Shown one piece after another: positions 63,773 to 64,000 of a stretch of 64,000 bases of DNA; within the stretch, counting starts at the first letter, position 1; each line of letters begins with the position of its first letter. The notes beneath the pieces were generated by a model, which ran no database searches, was not told the DNA's origin, and was given only the letters and a program-made list of their open reading frames with translations. Origin of the DNA: Actinoplanes regularis (GTDB lineage Bacteria; Actinomycetota; Actinomycetes; Mycobacteriales; Micromonosporaceae). The position numbers were made by a program, and so were the translations under genes. The DNA is taken from assembly GCF_900188005.1 (NCBI RefSeq), contig NZ_FZNR01000007.1, positions 1-64,000 of the forward strand, written 5' to 3'.

Positions 63773-64000
63773 GTGATCAGTGTGCTGCTGGCCGACGATC
63801 ACGCGGCGATCCGGGCCGGGATGCGCCTGATGCTGGAGCAGGCGCCCGACATCACGGTCGTCGGTGAGGCCGCCGACGGCGCGGTCGCGATCCGCCAGGC
63901 CGCGGCGCTGCGGCCGGACGTCGTACTGATGGACATCCGGATGCCCGGAACCGACGGGATCACTGCCACCCGCGCGATCACCTCGGCCGGCGTCTGCGAC
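63773..64000 (+). CDS. Response regulator, N-terminal part (NarL/FixJ type)
   Basis: The first 76 residues of a receiver domain, cut by the window edge: acidic pocket LLADDH, phospho-acceptor Asp54 in VVLMDIRMPGTDGITATRAI. The partner kinase upstream predicts a LuxR-type DNA-binding C-terminus beyond the window. It starts at GTG 63773. Confidence 0.9.
   Translation, partial: MISVLLADDHAAIRAGMRLMLEQAPDITVVGEAADGAVAIRQAAALRPDVVLMDIRMPGTDGITATRAITSAGVCD

Overview
The window is 64 kb of very GC-rich DNA. Codon third positions are strongly G/C, GTG and TTG starts are common, and long open frames occur on the wrong strand. Gene content points to a soil actinomycete, most likely Micromonosporaceae such as Actinoplanes (an inference). 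That content includes CBM2-tagged cellulases, a CebR-type operator, an F420-type DUF385 protein, SpoIIE/STAS signalling and MMPL/GAP-family membrane proteins. The window opens inside one gene and closes inside a response-regulator gene.

Layout. (1) 0.3-3.7 kb: a minus-strand sugar ABC importer (binding lipoprotein plus two permeases, no ATPase), with a strong hairpin after the binding-protein gene and palindromic operators upstream; then UDP-glucose dehydrogenase. (2) 5.7-12.5 kb: a plus-strand operon for crystalline plant cell-wall attack (GH74 xyloglucanase, GH48 exocellulase, AA10 LPMO, each with CBM2) behind a perfect 14-bp CebR box, followed by a Tat-exported SGNH hydrolase. An identical CebR box lies 21 kb away before a CBM2-SGNH esterase (27.2 kb). 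(3) 13.8-25.9 kb: housekeeping and mixed genes (Sua5/YciO, Nudix, 3-HIBDH-like, succinate-semialdehyde dehydrogenase, a frameshifted Uma2 gene, a GntR/ABC exporter operon, an orphan sugar-binding lipoprotein, SmpB, an MMPL pump, an ABM monooxygenase). (4) 27.8-32.1 kb: glycolate oxidase glcDEF, with an odd low-complexity insert in GlcE. (5) 32-42.4 kb: a degenerate tRNA-like cloverleaf, pyruvate phosphate dikinase, a coupled pair of nucleotidyltransferase and duplicated-domain protein, two minisatellites and RecQ. (6) 42.5-51.2 kb: a multidomain SpoIIE/PAS/RsbW/STAS regulator, then a compact set of genes that do not form a standard pathway: GTP cyclohydrolase II, RibD-like reductase, flippase-like membrane protein, methyltransferase, GT4 glycosyltransferase, an aberrant PTPS/QueD-like protein, an MDR dehydrogenase and a CDP-alcohol phosphatidyltransferase. 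(7) 51-64 kb: BtuF-like protein, alpha/beta hydrolase, HtpG, SUKH protein, DUF385, XRE/DUF4386 unit, MFS pump with TetR, GAP-family protein and a two-component system.

The best candidate for an undescribed system is the 44.5-51.2 kb set. Its overlapping genes combine pterin/flavin-precursor enzymes with glycosylation, methylation, a lipid-type phosphotransferase and a membrane protein, which suggests a modified polar or lipid-linked metabolite. The PTPS-like member has lost most canonical catalytic positions. A second candidate is the translationally coupled nucleotidyltransferase pair at 37.4-39.1 kb. Homology claims rest on motif recognition by eye; no searches were run.
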